Below are positions 8,827 to 18,405 of a DNA stretch of 52,957 bases, one piece after another. Each line of letters opens with the position of its first letter. Positions within the stretch are counted from its first letter, which is position 1. Source of the stretch: UBA11512 sp964623895 (GTDB lineage Bacteria > Bacillota > Clostridia > Oscillospirales > CAG-272); contig CAZUWA010000005.1 of NCBI GenBank assembly GCA_964623895.1, positions 1-52,957 of the forward strand. Reading direction: 5' to 3'. A program made the position numbers and the translations under genes. A model generated the notes under the pieces. The model had not been told where the DNA came from and ran no database searches. It saw nothing but the letters and a program-made list of their open reading frames with translations.

Positions 8827-8855
8827 GTGAAAAAATTGTGTTTTTGATGAAATCA

Positions 8856-8928
8856 AAACGACTTTGCCGAAGCAAAGTCGTTTCAGACTCGGACTGTCAA
8901 CAAAGTCCCAAAAGGGGCTTTGTTTTTT
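8856..8928. repeat. Pair of adjacent palindromes
   Basis: Two hairpins lie side by side. AAACGACTTTGC/GCAAAGTCGTTT (8856-8883) has a 4-base loop. CAAAGTCCC/GGGGCTTTG (8901-8922) also has a 4-base loop and is followed by six T residues. The remaining part of the 8804-9192 gap holds another hairpin at 8986-9002 and no convincing gene. The paired hairpins could be tandem terminators or a small dispersed palindromic element; no second copy was found in this window. Confidence 0.55.
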
Positions 8929-9040
8929 GCCAAAAAATAATAAGAGGAATGCAATATGATCATTCAATTCATAATGCCTCCTTATATAAGAGTTGCTCTT
9001 ATTTTATACCAATTTGTAGCTGCAAAATCCGTTTTTAAAG

Positions 9041-9074
9041 AAAAACTGACTAAGCAGAGCTTAATCAGTTTTTC
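9041..9074 (-). terminator. Terminator at the end of the ABC operon
   Basis: AAAAACTGA/TCAGTTTTT arms enclose an inner AAGC/GCTT stem, and T residues follow on both strands. It lies about 120 bases past the stop of the last permease gene. A second short hairpin (TGTATGCC/GGCATACA, 9119-9138) sits between. Confidence 0.75.
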
Positions 9075-9192
9075 GGATTACTATGATAAAATATATAGTT
9101 GATTTTGACTTGAACCGTTGTATGCCAAACGGCATACACAGTGGTATGAGAAAACAATTAATTTTGTTTTACTCGATTTGATAAATATTACA

Positions 9193-10272
9193 TCAACCGG
9201 TAATACCGGAACGCTCAATACCCTGAACCAACGACTTCTGGAAGAAGAGGTACAGAATCAACAGCGGAATGATGATAAGCAACGAACAAGTATTCTTGAT
9301 CGCCGTATCCCACAAATTCTTACCGGCATAATTGGTTGTCAGCGATTTCGGAACCTTGACGATGTTCGGCATCAAAATGATCTTCTGTCCGCTCGGGAAG
9401 AGGAGCTTCGTGTAGAAGTTATCCGTCCACTGCCAAGAGAAGGCAAAAATGAATACCGTCAACAACATCGGAACAGAAAGCGGAATGATGATAGTTACGA
9501 ATGTTCTGAACACCCCCGAACCGTCAATGTACGCCGATTCCTCCAGTTCATCCGGAACGCCCTTAAAGAACTGACGTAGTAAGAAGATGTACAAACCATT
9601 CTTGTAAGCAAGTCCGGTAAGCGACAGGATCGCCATCGGCCAATAGGAGTCAAGCAGACTCCAACCCTTTGCTGCCTTGAATGCCTCAACAAAATTGCCA
9701 CCTGTAAAGAGCGCCTTAATACCTTCAACAAGAGAATTGAGGTAAAGCGGATTGAACCTTGCAAAGTTTGAGAACATTGCGCCACGGATCACGATATGCG
9801 GAACAACCATCGTGAAGATGACCAACATAAAGATCGTACCGTTGAACTTGAACTTAAACTTTGCAAAACCGTAAGCGATAATGCAACAAGTCAAAGTCTG
9901 TAAAACCGCACACAGAAGACTGAGCACTGTGGTGTTAAGAAGTGCTTCAAAGAAGTCATTCTCCAAAATAATGTACTTGTATTGATCCAATGTCCAGTTT
10001 TTAGGGATCAATTTTACCGTAACGTCTACGAAATCCTCCATGCCCATAAAAGAGCCGGCAATCTTCGAATAGAAAGGAAAGAGGATTACATACGCGACAC
10101 CGACAAGCAGAACAAATCTGAAGACCTTGAACAGCAATGATGCAACGAAGTTCATGTTGAGGAACTTTAATCTGAAACGAGTCCATTTCGAGGTACGCTC
10201 AAACTCAACTCTGATCTTGTTCTTGCTTTCTCTCAAGACCTTGGTTTCTTTTTCATTTGCAGTATTATTCAT
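9193..10272 (-). CDS. Carbohydrate ABC transporter permease, MalG-type (second pair)
   Basis: A 359-residue inner-membrane permease of the CUT1 sugar family with six predicted membrane helices. The EAA loop that docks the ATPase is intact (ESAYIDGSGVFRTFVTIIIPLSVPM, about residues 253-277). It is longer than usual for MalG-type permeases (about 280 residues). The extra length comes from a cytosolic N-terminal extension and a hydrophilic external loop (about residues 175-205, around GIKALFTGGNFVEAFKAAKG). It pairs with the MalF-type gene 18 bases upstream. No ATPase is encoded here; CUT1 systems of Firmicutes often share an MsmX-type ATPase encoded elsewhere. Confidence 0.93.
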   Translation of the reverse strand: MNNTANEKETKVLRESKNKIRVEFERTSKWTRFRLKFLNMNFVASLLFKVFRFVLLVGVAYVILFPFYSKIAGSFMGMEDFVDVTVKLIPKNWTLDQYKYIILENDFFEALLNTTVLSLLCAVLQTLTCCIIAYGFAKFKFKFNGTIFMLVIFTMVVPHIVIRGAMFSNFARFNPLYLNSLVEGIKALFTGGNFVEAFKAAKGWSLLDSYWPMAILSLTGLAYKNGLYIFLLRQFFKGVPDELEESAYIDGSGVFRTFVTIIIPLSVPMLLTVFIFAFSWQWTDNFYTKLLFPSGQKIILMPNIVKVPKSLTTNYAGKNLWDTAIKNTCSLLIIIPLLILYLFFQKSLVQGIERSGITG

Positions 10273-10290
10273 GAAATGCTCCTCCTTTCC

Positions 10291-11238
10291 TCAGTCTCTT
10301 CTTTGGTAGAAGACATACGCAGAAATAACCATCGTTACGATCGCAATGATCAACATAACCAAAAGGAAATATACCCAAGCCATCGCAGATGCCGTAGTAT
10401 CGCTACTCTGCGTGCGAATCAAATTGATGACCACGTTCGACTGTGATGTGAAAGCATCGATCACAGTATAAACAGTATTTACAAGGATCATCGGGGAGAT
10501 CATCGGGAAGGTGATCTTCCAGAAGGTTTCCCAAGTGGTCGCACCGTCGATAGAGCAAGACTCATAGATTGCAGGAGAAATGGACTGTAGACCTGCAAGG
10601 AAGATCAACAACTGTACGCCCGAACGATTGATGATACCGTAAATGTTGTTTACAAGATCAGTGACATATTCAACCAATTCCGTACCGACCTTCATGCTGT
10701 CAAAGATCCTTGCTAAGTCATAATTCGAAATAATATCCGATGCACTGCTGCCCGTACTACCGTTATCCGCACCCGCGGTCGAACCCATCATGTCGTTGAT
10801 AACGTTACTGCTATCCAACTCGTCTATCAGACCTGTGCCCAAGATAACCGGCACAAAGAAGATCGCTCTGAAGATGGCTCTGCCGACCATTTTCTGGTTC
10901 AGCAGCACTGCCATAAACAGGGAGAAAATAACGATCGCGGGAATATCAAAGACCAACTGCTGGATACCACTGGTCAATGTTTTGGTAAACGTCGCATCCT
11001 CTGTAAAAATATAGATATAGTTTTTCAGTCCGACAAATGTACCGTTCGCATTCGCCTTATCGAGGAAACTGTAACGGATGGAGGTATAGATCATCGGAAG
11101 GTAGACTGCGATAAAGCCGATGAGGAAGGGGGCGATAAACCACCATCCCGCCTTCGCTTTCTTTTTGTCAAGCGAAGCAACCTTCCTGCGTCTCTTTTTC
11201 GGAGTTGCCATGGAAGAAATACTCTTGGTGTTATCCAT
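10291..11238 (-). CDS. Sugar ABC transporter permease, MalF-type (second pair)
   Basis: A 315-residue inner-membrane permease. The N-terminus is basic and cytosolic, and six membrane helices are predicted. The EAA loop is present (ESCSIDGATTWETFWKITFPM, about residues 227-247). A low-complexity Gly/Ser/Asp-rich insert of about 60 residues (around MGSTAGADNGSTGSSASD) is placed in a loop predicted to face outside and is not typical of the family. The gene lies between the DUF5696-like gene and the MalG-type partner, with short gaps, as part of the long operon. Confidence 0.93.
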   Translation of the reverse strand: MDNTKSISSMATPKKRRRKVASLDKKKAKAGWWFIAPFLIGFIAVYLPMIYTSIRYSFLDKANANGTFVGLKNYIYIFTEDATFTKTLTSGIQQLVFDIPAIVIFSLFMAVLLNQKMVGRAIFRAIFFVPVILGTGLIDELDSSNVINDMMGSTAGADNGSTGSSASDIISNYDLARIFDSMKVGTELVEYVTDLVNNIYGIINRSGVQLLIFLAGLQSISPAIYESCSIDGATTWETFWKITFPMISPMILVNTVYTVIDAFTSQSNVVINLIRTQSSDTTASAMAWVYFLLVMLIIAIVTMVISAYVFYQRRD

Positions 11239-11260
11239 TATCTTTCACTCCTTTCTCCGG

Positions 11261-14200
11261 TCAGACCTTGAGGAAGCTGTAAGCTTCCACAAGGACATTT
11301 TCACCGTTAATGTTCACAAGAACATCGAAATAGTTGTAGTTGAGATAGAACGATACGCCATTATCGTAACTTACCTTCACCACACTGCTATCGTTGATCA
11401 CATATTCGGACTTCAAAACGTTTCCGTCCACATCGATCTTGCCAGTCACGGTCAAAACATACTTTCCGTTTTCATCGATATAGTATGTGCCTACATAGCT
11501 GTCTCTGGTGTACGCACTGGGATCCATTCTGTCTGCTTCTTCAACTTTATAAAGAGGCGCATACTGATCCATTACCGCATCGAGAGACGCTTTAGCCGCT
11601 TCAAAATCCTTCTTTGCAGCCGCCAGGTTCGCAACATACTGCTCTTTTTCGCCAACAGCGATCGCAGCGTCGATCTTTACTTTCAAAGCATCAATCTCAG
11701 CCATCTTCTCTTCAGTTAGTTCACCGCTCTTCAAAATTTCAAGGATTTGCGCTCTGTAGATATTCGGCTCGGTTTCAGTCTTTCTCTTGATTAACGCTTC
11801 TGCACTTTCCACTCTGGTTTTTGCTGCGTTATACTCGGCAATTGCCTTTTGGATTGCTTCTCTCGAAATTCTGTAGCTTTCAGCACTTTCGTCGGCATCA
11901 GGAAGTCTTTCTGAAACAATATACTCATGCTTTTCAAAGGTTGCACTCTGAACGTCCTTCAAAAGTTCATTCAAAGTACGGTAGGTATCAATGATATCCT
12001 CTTTCCATGTGCTATAGTCCAAAGAATAATACTTAGAATACTCGCTGTTTTCCTTGAGGTATCTGGTATTCTGGGTAGCAATGATGAAATACGGCGATGC
12101 ACCGTTTTCAATCAAGCGCAGGATCTCGATCTTAAGGTCAGAAGACATGTTGGTTGCCGTACCTGCATAGTTCAAGTTACCGTGCAGTACCATCGATACA
12201 AACGGAACATATTCACTGGTCTTTAGATAGTTACTACCCGTTAACGACATGTTCAGAACATGATCCACATAAGGCAAGGTATATGCGTTACCACCATCGA
12301 CCATCACAGAACCATAGTCATTTGCCATTTTTTCAAGAATTCTTTCGGTGAATTCTCTGGTATCCTCTCTGTTATAGGGCTCATCCTCATCAAAGTCAGA
12401 GTTGAGGTCTGTACCAAGAGAGCCAACGGAAATACCCATATTTCCGAATTTGGCATAGTTCTTATTGAATGTCGTGTAGAAGTAATCGTACACCGACGCG
12501 GACACAGCCAAAAGACCGGTGTTCATAAAGATCTGGAAGGTGCTGTCGTATTCTTTCTTGGTAATGTAACGATCGTCGATCGTCTTAACCGCATGGTCGT
12601 CGTTAGAATAACCATCGAACAGTTTGTCTTTTTGCATATATGCAAAGTCGAAGTCGGGGTAAACACCGACACTGTTTTCTTTGGCAAAGGAAACGAAATC
12701 GCTAAATCCCTTATTACCGCCAACGACCTTTTGGAAATTCACCTTATATGGCATGGTGGAAGATAGACCACCATTCGCAAAGCCCTTCAGTCTTATATTG
12801 ACATTGGTAATGCTGTAGCCCTCTTCTTCGCCATTGTCGTTAACAATGGTTACATTCTTCAACTCATTGACGATCATTTGGAGATCATCAAAAGTAGTCA
12901 AGGCAATCTGCTTAGTCGTCGGAACGGTCAGCACGCTTGTCTGGATGCTCATCGAACCGAATGCTTCCAAATACAGCGGAATATCACCGTCTGTTTTTTC
13001 AAGAGGAGTCAGGATGCCCTTGCTCAAGAGATAATCACGGTAAGCCGCAGCCATACCGGAATAGGTTGCCTCGTGCTCTGCATCCTTATACGCCGTCTTT
13101 TCCACATTCTCGCCGGAGACGTTCTGGAGCATATACACCTTTATGGTATAACTTCCGCTGTACTTTCTCTCTGAAACGACCGTCCAAGCCTGGTCAGAAC
13201 CGACGGAGATCGAGTCCGCAAGGTTGTAGCTGTCGCTCGGTCGGGGGGTAACTGTCACGTATGCATAGTTGTAAGGATGACGCGCGCCGCCCGATCCTGC
13301 AACAATCGACGCAAGCGTCGAACCGCTGGTGATGACCGCAAAGAAGCCATTGGAGGTAGTGATCTCAAAGGTGTTGTCGACAATCGTGTCTTCCCCTTTA
13401 TTCTCGTCCTTCTCAATATCATCTTCCTCGGAATCCTTTGGGGGAGCAACATACTCTACAGTCTCAAATTTGATCTCATGACAGAAGGAACAAGTATATT
13501 TATAGATACCGAGTTGTCCTTCCGATTCTGCAATGATACATTCGGGTGTACCATAAGTATGCCCACATGCCTTCACCGTTGTTTTATTGATTACGTTTCC
13601 GCATGTTGTGCATTCTTCCCACTGATGGTAGTCTTCGTGACATCCAGTCTTGTCATTCTTGACTGTATAGTTATGACCAAGAGCCGGTTCGACATTTTCC
13701 TGTATTACCACTTCGTGTCCGCAGTGAATGCATTCAGTGTAGTAGTAGCCGGCTTTCGTACAGGTGGGATCTTTCAGTTCAATATCATCATATACATGAT
13801 CGACCGCAGTCTGCGAAACCACTCTGCCGTTTTCTTTGATGGTTAGATAACATTTACCGTTTCGATAGGTGTATTCCGAACTATAGCTTTCCTTATAACC
13901 GCAGTCGGTACACACACCGTTCACCATTTCGTGGTATTCATCGCTGATCTCCCGATGTGTTTTACCACAATCCTTGCAAGTGTATGCCATATAACAGATA
14001 TGATTTGTACGATCTGACGTCTTAACACCTTCACCGGACGGCTGATGCAGTCCTTTGGTAATCTCCTTGTGATTACAAAGCGTACAGGTCAGTGTCTTGA
14101 CACAAATGCCATCGACCTCTGTGTACACCGCTTCGCCGTAAGTGTGTTCGATATCCGTTTCCACAATCGCTTCGCAAAGAGTACAATAATCGATCGTATA

Positions 14201-16171
14201 GCATCTGCCGTTCTTATGAACTTCCTGATGCTTTGTGGGATCAAAGGTATGATCAATCTCTGCAAGTTCGACATCGGGATTCAATTGATCGCAAACGCCT
14301 TCATACTGGTATACACGTTTGCCGTTGACCATTTCGTATACCGCTGTTCCATCTTCGCCGATCACGGGATTGATGCCGTTTACACAGTGTTGTGCCTCAT
14401 AGCAAATGTGATTTTCTTTATCCGCGTAGGTAAAGTCTTCGTAACTGTGTTCGATCTTCGGTGTAGTAACAATATAAGTCTTGTAATCAGGCTTGCTGGA
14501 AGGATTCAGTTCGTATTCCTTATCCAATTTATCATTACATGTCTTACACTGCATCTCCGATTTACCTTCCGACTGGCAGGTAGCCGGGATCAGAACTTTT
14601 GCAGAGGAACCGATATAATTGTGCTCACACGCTTTGGTCTCCAAAACGCGCAGTTCCTCGCCGCATACTGCACAGTACTCGTACTTCTTGTAATCGGTGC
14701 CGGTGCTACAGTCTGCTTCCACTATTCTGATAACCGGTCTGTGGTTACAAACTTCTTCAGCAGTACCGTCCGACTTTAAGGTATACTTACGAGTTGTATC
14801 CTCAATGATTCCGTATACAGGGAAACGCATTTTTTCGGCAGTTCCCTTGTAATCAACCGGGAGCGTGTGGTATGCATTGTCCGGACCATAAAGAGTACCG
14901 GAACTGAAGGATACCGCAGTGCCGATAAAGTCTTCAAAGCGAATGATCGTACCGGAACCATCGGGAATAAAGGTATAACCGGTGTACTCGTTGCTTCCTG
15001 CACCCATGTAAGGAAGAATCTGTACAGAGTTCAGTCTGAAATTTTCTTCATCGAAGGTGATAGAGTTTGCAGGAAGTCTGACAACAAAGCCATCCTCCTC
15101 AATTCTATACTCAAGCGCCATCTTGAAGACGGGCAGTGTTTCCTTATTACCAACAAATTCAGTCAACTCGTGGTCATATGCCAGTGTGTCATAGTTGTAT
15201 TCGGGAACCCATGAACGAATGATCGACTCGATCTTGTTCTTTTCCTGATTGGTTGCCATCTCCTGACCGGAGAGGTAATAGATCGACATTCTGCCGCTGT
15301 AAGATCCGGACAATCCCTCTGCATAACCTTCACTGGTGTAGGTCTTCGACGCAGAAGAACCGTCCCACTTTTCAAGAACCGGGAACTGTGCTTCACGCTC
15401 ACGGATCTGGCTTGCGGTCAGACCGGACTGGTTCATGTCGTGGCATCCATAGAAGGAATTCATCTTTCTAAGATCTACGGGGTCTTCGATACGCGCAAGA
15501 ATGACATTCTCAAAACGGTACTTTTCCATTGTAAAAGGAACAAGTCTTCTCTCGTCCTCTTGACCAATGGTATATTCTACGCAGATACCGTTTTTAATGT
15601 AAGAGACTTTGATCTGCTGTCTCGCTGCCGAGTCAGCATAACTGTTCATCGTTTCGGTCTTACCGGTCTTGATGGTGTCATAACTGATGATAAGTTGTGC
15701 CATCATCGGGCGGAATACCGATTTGGAAGTGACAGATGTCAGAGCCTCATATGGGTTGGTAAACAGGATCTGACCGGTCGTTGTGTTTTTGATAGCAACT
15801 TCACCACTGTCTTCCTGTACATACAGCGCATAGCCGTCTTTTTCGATGTAGGGCGAATAGGTGTATACCGGATTTCCGTGTTCATCCACCTTCTGCACGC
15901 CGTTTTCATCAAGAACAGGGGTCTTGATGCTCATCGCATTCAGTTTGTCAAGATCGGAAACATATTGCAGTTTCTCGAACGCAGTCATCCACTCATCCGG
16001 TGTCAGTTCCGTGACAGTTGTCTCGTTCTCGTTGTCATCATCTTCACTCGGATCGACTGTTTCGTCCGCATATATCGGAACGATCGTAGCAGTCAGTACA
16101 GTTGTAAATGCTCCAACGACCATCAGCAAAGCAAGAAGAGCAGATAAAAATCTGGTCATTACTGTTTTCAT
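11261..16171 (-). CDS. Large secreted DUF5696-like protein with cysteine-rich insert
   Basis: A 1636-residue exported protein. Residues 1-35 form a signal peptide; an acidic linker follows. Residues about 45-470 and about 930-1480 look like the two halves of a DUF5696-type protein, which I recall from Paenibacillus and Clostridia sugar-transport loci. The second half has TIM-barrel-like strand ends (VGVYPDFDFAY, GSLGTDLNSDFDE, VMVDGGNAY), so a glycoside hydrolase fold is plausible but unproven. Between them, residues about 472-900 hold nine CXXC motifs (CAVC, CKTC, CTLC twice, CKDC, CTDC, CIHC, CTTC, CSFC) in irregular repeats. Residues about 1490-1550 form a coiled coil. It may bind or process the imported glycan at the cell surface. 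Confidence 0.8.
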   Translation of the reverse strand: MKTVMTRFLSALLALLMVVGAFTTVLTATIVPIYADETVDPSEDDDNENETTVTELTPDEWMTAFEKLQYVSDLDKLNAMSIKTPVLDENGVQKVDEHGNPVYTYSPYIEKDGYALYVQEDSGEVAIKNTTTGQILFTNPYEALTSVTSKSVFRPMMAQLIISYDTIKTGKTETMNSYADSAARQQIKVSYIKNGICVEYTIGQEDERRLVPFTMEKYRFENVILARIEDPVDLRKMNSFYGCHDMNQSGLTASQIREREAQFPVLEKWDGSSASKTYTSEGYAEGLSGSYSGRMSIYYLSGQEMATNQEKNKIESIIRSWVPEYNYDTLAYDHELTEFVGNKETLPVFKMALEYRIEEDGFVVRLPANSITFDEENFRLNSVQILPYMGAGSNEYTGYTFIPDGSGTIIRFEDFIGTAVSFSSGTLYGPDNAYHTLPVDYKGTAEKMRFPVYGIIEDTTRKYTLKSDGTAEEVCNHRPVIRIVEADCSTGTDYKKYEYCAVCGEELRVLETKACEHNYIGSSAKVLIPATCQSEGKSEMQCKTCNDKLDKEYELNPSSKPDYKTYIVTTPKIEHSYEDFTYADKENHICYEAQHCVNGINPVIGEDGTAVYEMVNGKRVYQYEGVCDQLNPDVELAEIDHTFDPTKHQEVHKNGRCYTIDYCTLCEAIVETDIEHTYGEAVYTEVDGICVKTLTCTLCNHKEITKGLHQPSGEGVKTSDRTNHICYMAYTCKDCGKTHREISDEYHEMVNGVCTDCGYKESYSSEYTYRNGKCYLTIKENGRVVSQTAVDHVYDDIELKDPTCTKAGYYYTECIHCGHEVVIQENVEPALGHNYTVKNDKTGCHEDYHQWEECTTCGNVINKTTVKACGHTYGTPECIIAESEGQLGIYKYTCSFCHEIKFETVEYVAPPKDSEEDDIEKDENKGEDTIVDNTFEITTSNGFFAVITSGSTLASIVAGSGGARHPYNYAYVTVTPRPSDSYNLADSISVGSDQAWTVVSERKYSGSYTIKVYMLQNVSGENVEKTAYKDAEHEATYSGMAAAYRDYLLSKGILTPLEKTDGDIPLYLEAFGSMSIQTSVLTVPTTKQIALTTFDDLQMIVNELKNVTIVNDNGEEEGYSITNVNIRLKGFANGGLSSTMPYKVNFQKVVGGNKGFSDFVSFAKENSVGVYPDFDFAYMQKDKLFDGYSNDDHAVKTIDDRYITKKEYDSTFQIFMNTGLLAVSASVYDYFYTTFNKNYAKFGNMGISVGSLGTDLNSDFDEDEPYNREDTREFTERILEKMANDYGSVMVDGGNAYTLPYVDHVLNMSLTGSNYLKTSEYVPFVSMVLHGNLNYAGTATNMSSDLKIEILRLIENGASPYFIIATQNTRYLKENSEYSKYYSLDYSTWKEDIIDTYRTLNELLKDVQSATFEKHEYIVSERLPDADESAESYRISREAIQKAIAEYNAAKTRVESAEALIKRKTETEPNIYRAQILEILKSGELTEEKMAEIDALKVKIDAAIAVGEKEQYVANLAAAKKDFEAAKASLDAVMDQYAPLYKVEEADRMDPSAYTRDSYVGTYYIDENGKYVLTVTGKIDVDGNVLKSEYVINDSSVVKVSYDNGVSFYLNYNYFDVLVNINGENVLVEAYSFLKV

Positions 16172-16189
16172 TTTTATTCTCTCCTTTCT

Positions 16190-18400
16190 CTACATACGGA
16201 ATGACAATTCTGTAAAGATGTTGCCAACGAAAGAGGTCATCTTCATCAAAAGTCCTGAGAACAAAATCACTAAGAACATGATGATACACATACCTACAAT
16301 CGTACCGAGAATTGTCAAAATGTTTTTGCTCATGGTATAGTCATGTGTAACCATAACGCCAAAGAACAGCATTATGAAGAACCATACCCAAGCGAAACCG
16401 GTAATCAAAGACACAAATCCTGTCTCAGATTCGGTTACAAAATTGGAAATTACAGTTGCAATAATGATCAAGTAAGACAAGGGCGATGCCGCATAGCAAG
16501 TAGCAATGAAGATATCCTTGAATGTTCCTTCACCCTCCATCAATGTGGTCAGACACCAGTTTGCAGTCACGAACAGCATGAGCGGTACAACGATACCAAT
16601 TGCCTGCGTGAGTGCACTGCCTGCCGTCGCATTTGTCGAACCGCTGACGATGTAACTGGTACCGAAAGACTGATACACAAACGCAATGGTCACCATCACA
16701 AGCCAGAAGATCGCCCCTCTGACCGATCCTCTTTTCTCGTGTTTAAGATCCCAGAAACCGTCAAACGGATGGACAATCACATGGAATGCATAGAGAATTT
16801 CTTCACCGACGTTTCTCTTACCCTTCTTATGCGTTGCCCTATCGTTGACCTTTTCAACAAACCCAAGGAATTTGGACAGAGCGATCAACAGAACCACTGC
16901 AATGACCACGATCCAAATAAGAATCTTGGAGATCAAGTCTTTTCTGTACATCTTGAATGAATCGGAATAACTGCTCTTATCATATGCGGTTTTGTACATA
17001 TCCATGGCTTCTTCCCATTTACCTTCTCTGTAAAGGGTGTCACCAATACCGACATATGCTGCATCATAGTTATTATTTCTCTTTAAAATCTCTTTCCAGT
17101 CATCCTCAGCCTTGTCATACTCTTTATTGTTGGTATGCTCAAGCGCCGTCATAAGAATGTCGCCATACTCCGTTCTCTTATAGATCGTAATAGAGTTGTT
17201 TTCCTGGTCGAGCGCCAACAAACGGCAGGGAATACCGGATGCATCTTCAGTCACGAACTGATAAGCGATAGCGGAAATAGTTTTGGTATTACCAAGCTGA
17301 GAACCCTTATCACCAAAGACGACCAACAGGTTACCATTCTTGTCGTATGTGAAAATATGGCTTCTCTTTTGGTCTGCGATCGACCATGTACCTTCCTGAC
17401 CGATTGCCACATCAACGATCTTAGAAGCCCCTGTCGGCGCACCTTGATTGGTTGTGGTCAACTTATTGCTGACGGAAACTTCGCCGGAAGGCGGATAGAA
17501 GCCGTTTCGACGCATGATGTCATCGCCGTTTGGGTTCAATTTCTTCACCGGTGCATAGTCGCTTGAAGTGGACTTTCCGGTCACTGCGCTCTGCTGAGAA
17601 GACTCATCGATCGCATCGGTGGTGACATAGATCATGTCATTCTCATCAATATCGATGTTGTTAAATGGGTAAGAGAGATTCTGCTCATTCTGTGCTTTCT
17701 GCGCCGCCGTTTGGAATCTCGACCACAGAGCATCCAGTACGCTTGAGTCCGCCTTTGTGGAAGCCACAATACAGCTGAAAGCACCATCAGCATTGAGCGC
17801 GATCACGCCCTCATATGTATCTCTCGATACAACGTAGATTGTCCCCGATTTGTTTACTGCCACCGCAACGGGTGCGTAAGATGCATCGCTATCAAAGACA
17901 TCCGATACCGGACGGTCAAAGTGGCGAAGGTAATTGCCCTCATAGTCGAATACTACCAGTCTTGCGTTTCCTGTATCAGCAACAAAGATCTCACCGTCTT
18001 TGCTTCCGGATTTCGAGGTAACAAAGACACCTTCCGGCGCGCTTAACGCGTCTGCAACACCGTTACTGTTTGTAAAGGAAGTCAATATCAGAACGACTTT
18101 TTTCAAGTACTTGTCTGTAACAACGATACGATTGTTTTTCGGATCTGCAATATAAACCTTGTTGTTATAGTCTACAAAGAGGTCTTTTGGGGTATTAAGC
18201 GGTGTTGTCAAGCCCAAGTCCGAAGAGGTGATCGCGGCACCGTCCGGAGTAAATGCGTCGGGGGACGCTAGCGCTGTACCATCGATCGAGTAGGTATAAG
18301 ATGCAGCCGTTGAAACGATACTGCCAAACAAAGTGCCGAGAAGCATGCAGAGCGCAATACCCAAGGTGATGAATCTGATTGATTTTTTCATTGTACTCAT
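16190..18400 (-). CDS. NHL-repeat/TPR/Yip1-type membrane protein
   Basis: A 736-residue protein with an N-terminal signal or anchor helix (residues about 5-32). An extracellular beta-propeller-like part of NHL repeats follows (about 50-400; repeated NRIVV, DTGNARLVVFDYEGN and KNGNLLVVFGDKG units). Next come a TPR-like pair (EYDKAEDDWKEILKRN and GKWEEAMDMYKTAYDKS, about 410-465), a membrane helix (about 485-505), and a C-terminal Yip1-type domain with about five helices. The family is known to neighbour DUF5696 and CUT1 permease genes; this is from memory. It may be a membrane scaffold for the transporter. No catalytic motif is seen. Confidence 0.82.
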   Translation of the reverse strand: MSTMKKSIRFITLGIALCMLLGTLFGSIVSTAASYTYSIDGTALASPDAFTPDGAAITSSDLGLTTPLNTPKDLFVDYNNKVYIADPKNNRIVVTDKYLKKVVLILTSFTNSNGVADALSAPEGVFVTSKSGSKDGEIFVADTGNARLVVFDYEGNYLRHFDRPVSDVFDSDASYAPVAVAVNKSGTIYVVSRDTYEGVIALNADGAFSCIVASTKADSSVLDALWSRFQTAAQKAQNEQNLSYPFNNIDIDENDMIYVTTDAIDESSQQSAVTGKSTSSDYAPVKKLNPNGDDIMRRNGFYPPSGEVSVSNKLTTTNQGAPTGASKIVDVAIGQEGTWSIADQKRSHIFTYDKNGNLLVVFGDKGSQLGNTKTISAIAYQFVTEDASGIPCRLLALDQENNSITIYKRTEYGDILMTALEHTNNKEYDKAEDDWKEILKRNNNYDAAYVGIGDTLYREGKWEEAMDMYKTAYDKSSYSDSFKMYRKDLISKILIWIVVIAVVLLIALSKFLGFVEKVNDRATHKKGKRNVGEEILYAFHVIVHPFDGFWDLKHEKRGSVRGAIFWLVMVTIAFVYQSFGTSYIVSGSTNATAGSALTQAIGIVVPLMLFVTANWCLTTLMEGEGTFKDIFIATCYAASPLSYLIIIATVISNFVTESETGFVSLITGFAWVWFFIMLFFGVMVTHDYTMSKNILTILGTIVGMCIIMFLVILFSGLLMKMTSFVGNIFTELSFRM

Positions 18401-18405
18401 CCTCC

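Noticed and set aside
8677..8967. Minus-strand frame of 96 codons with an AAGGAGG site
   Set aside because: It is formed from the paired palindromes, the promoter and the start of the lipoprotein gene in another frame, so it is probably not a gene.
9118..9579. Plus-strand frame of 153 codons opposite the last permease gene
   Set aside because: It is antisense to a clear ABC permease and carries no domain or start signal.
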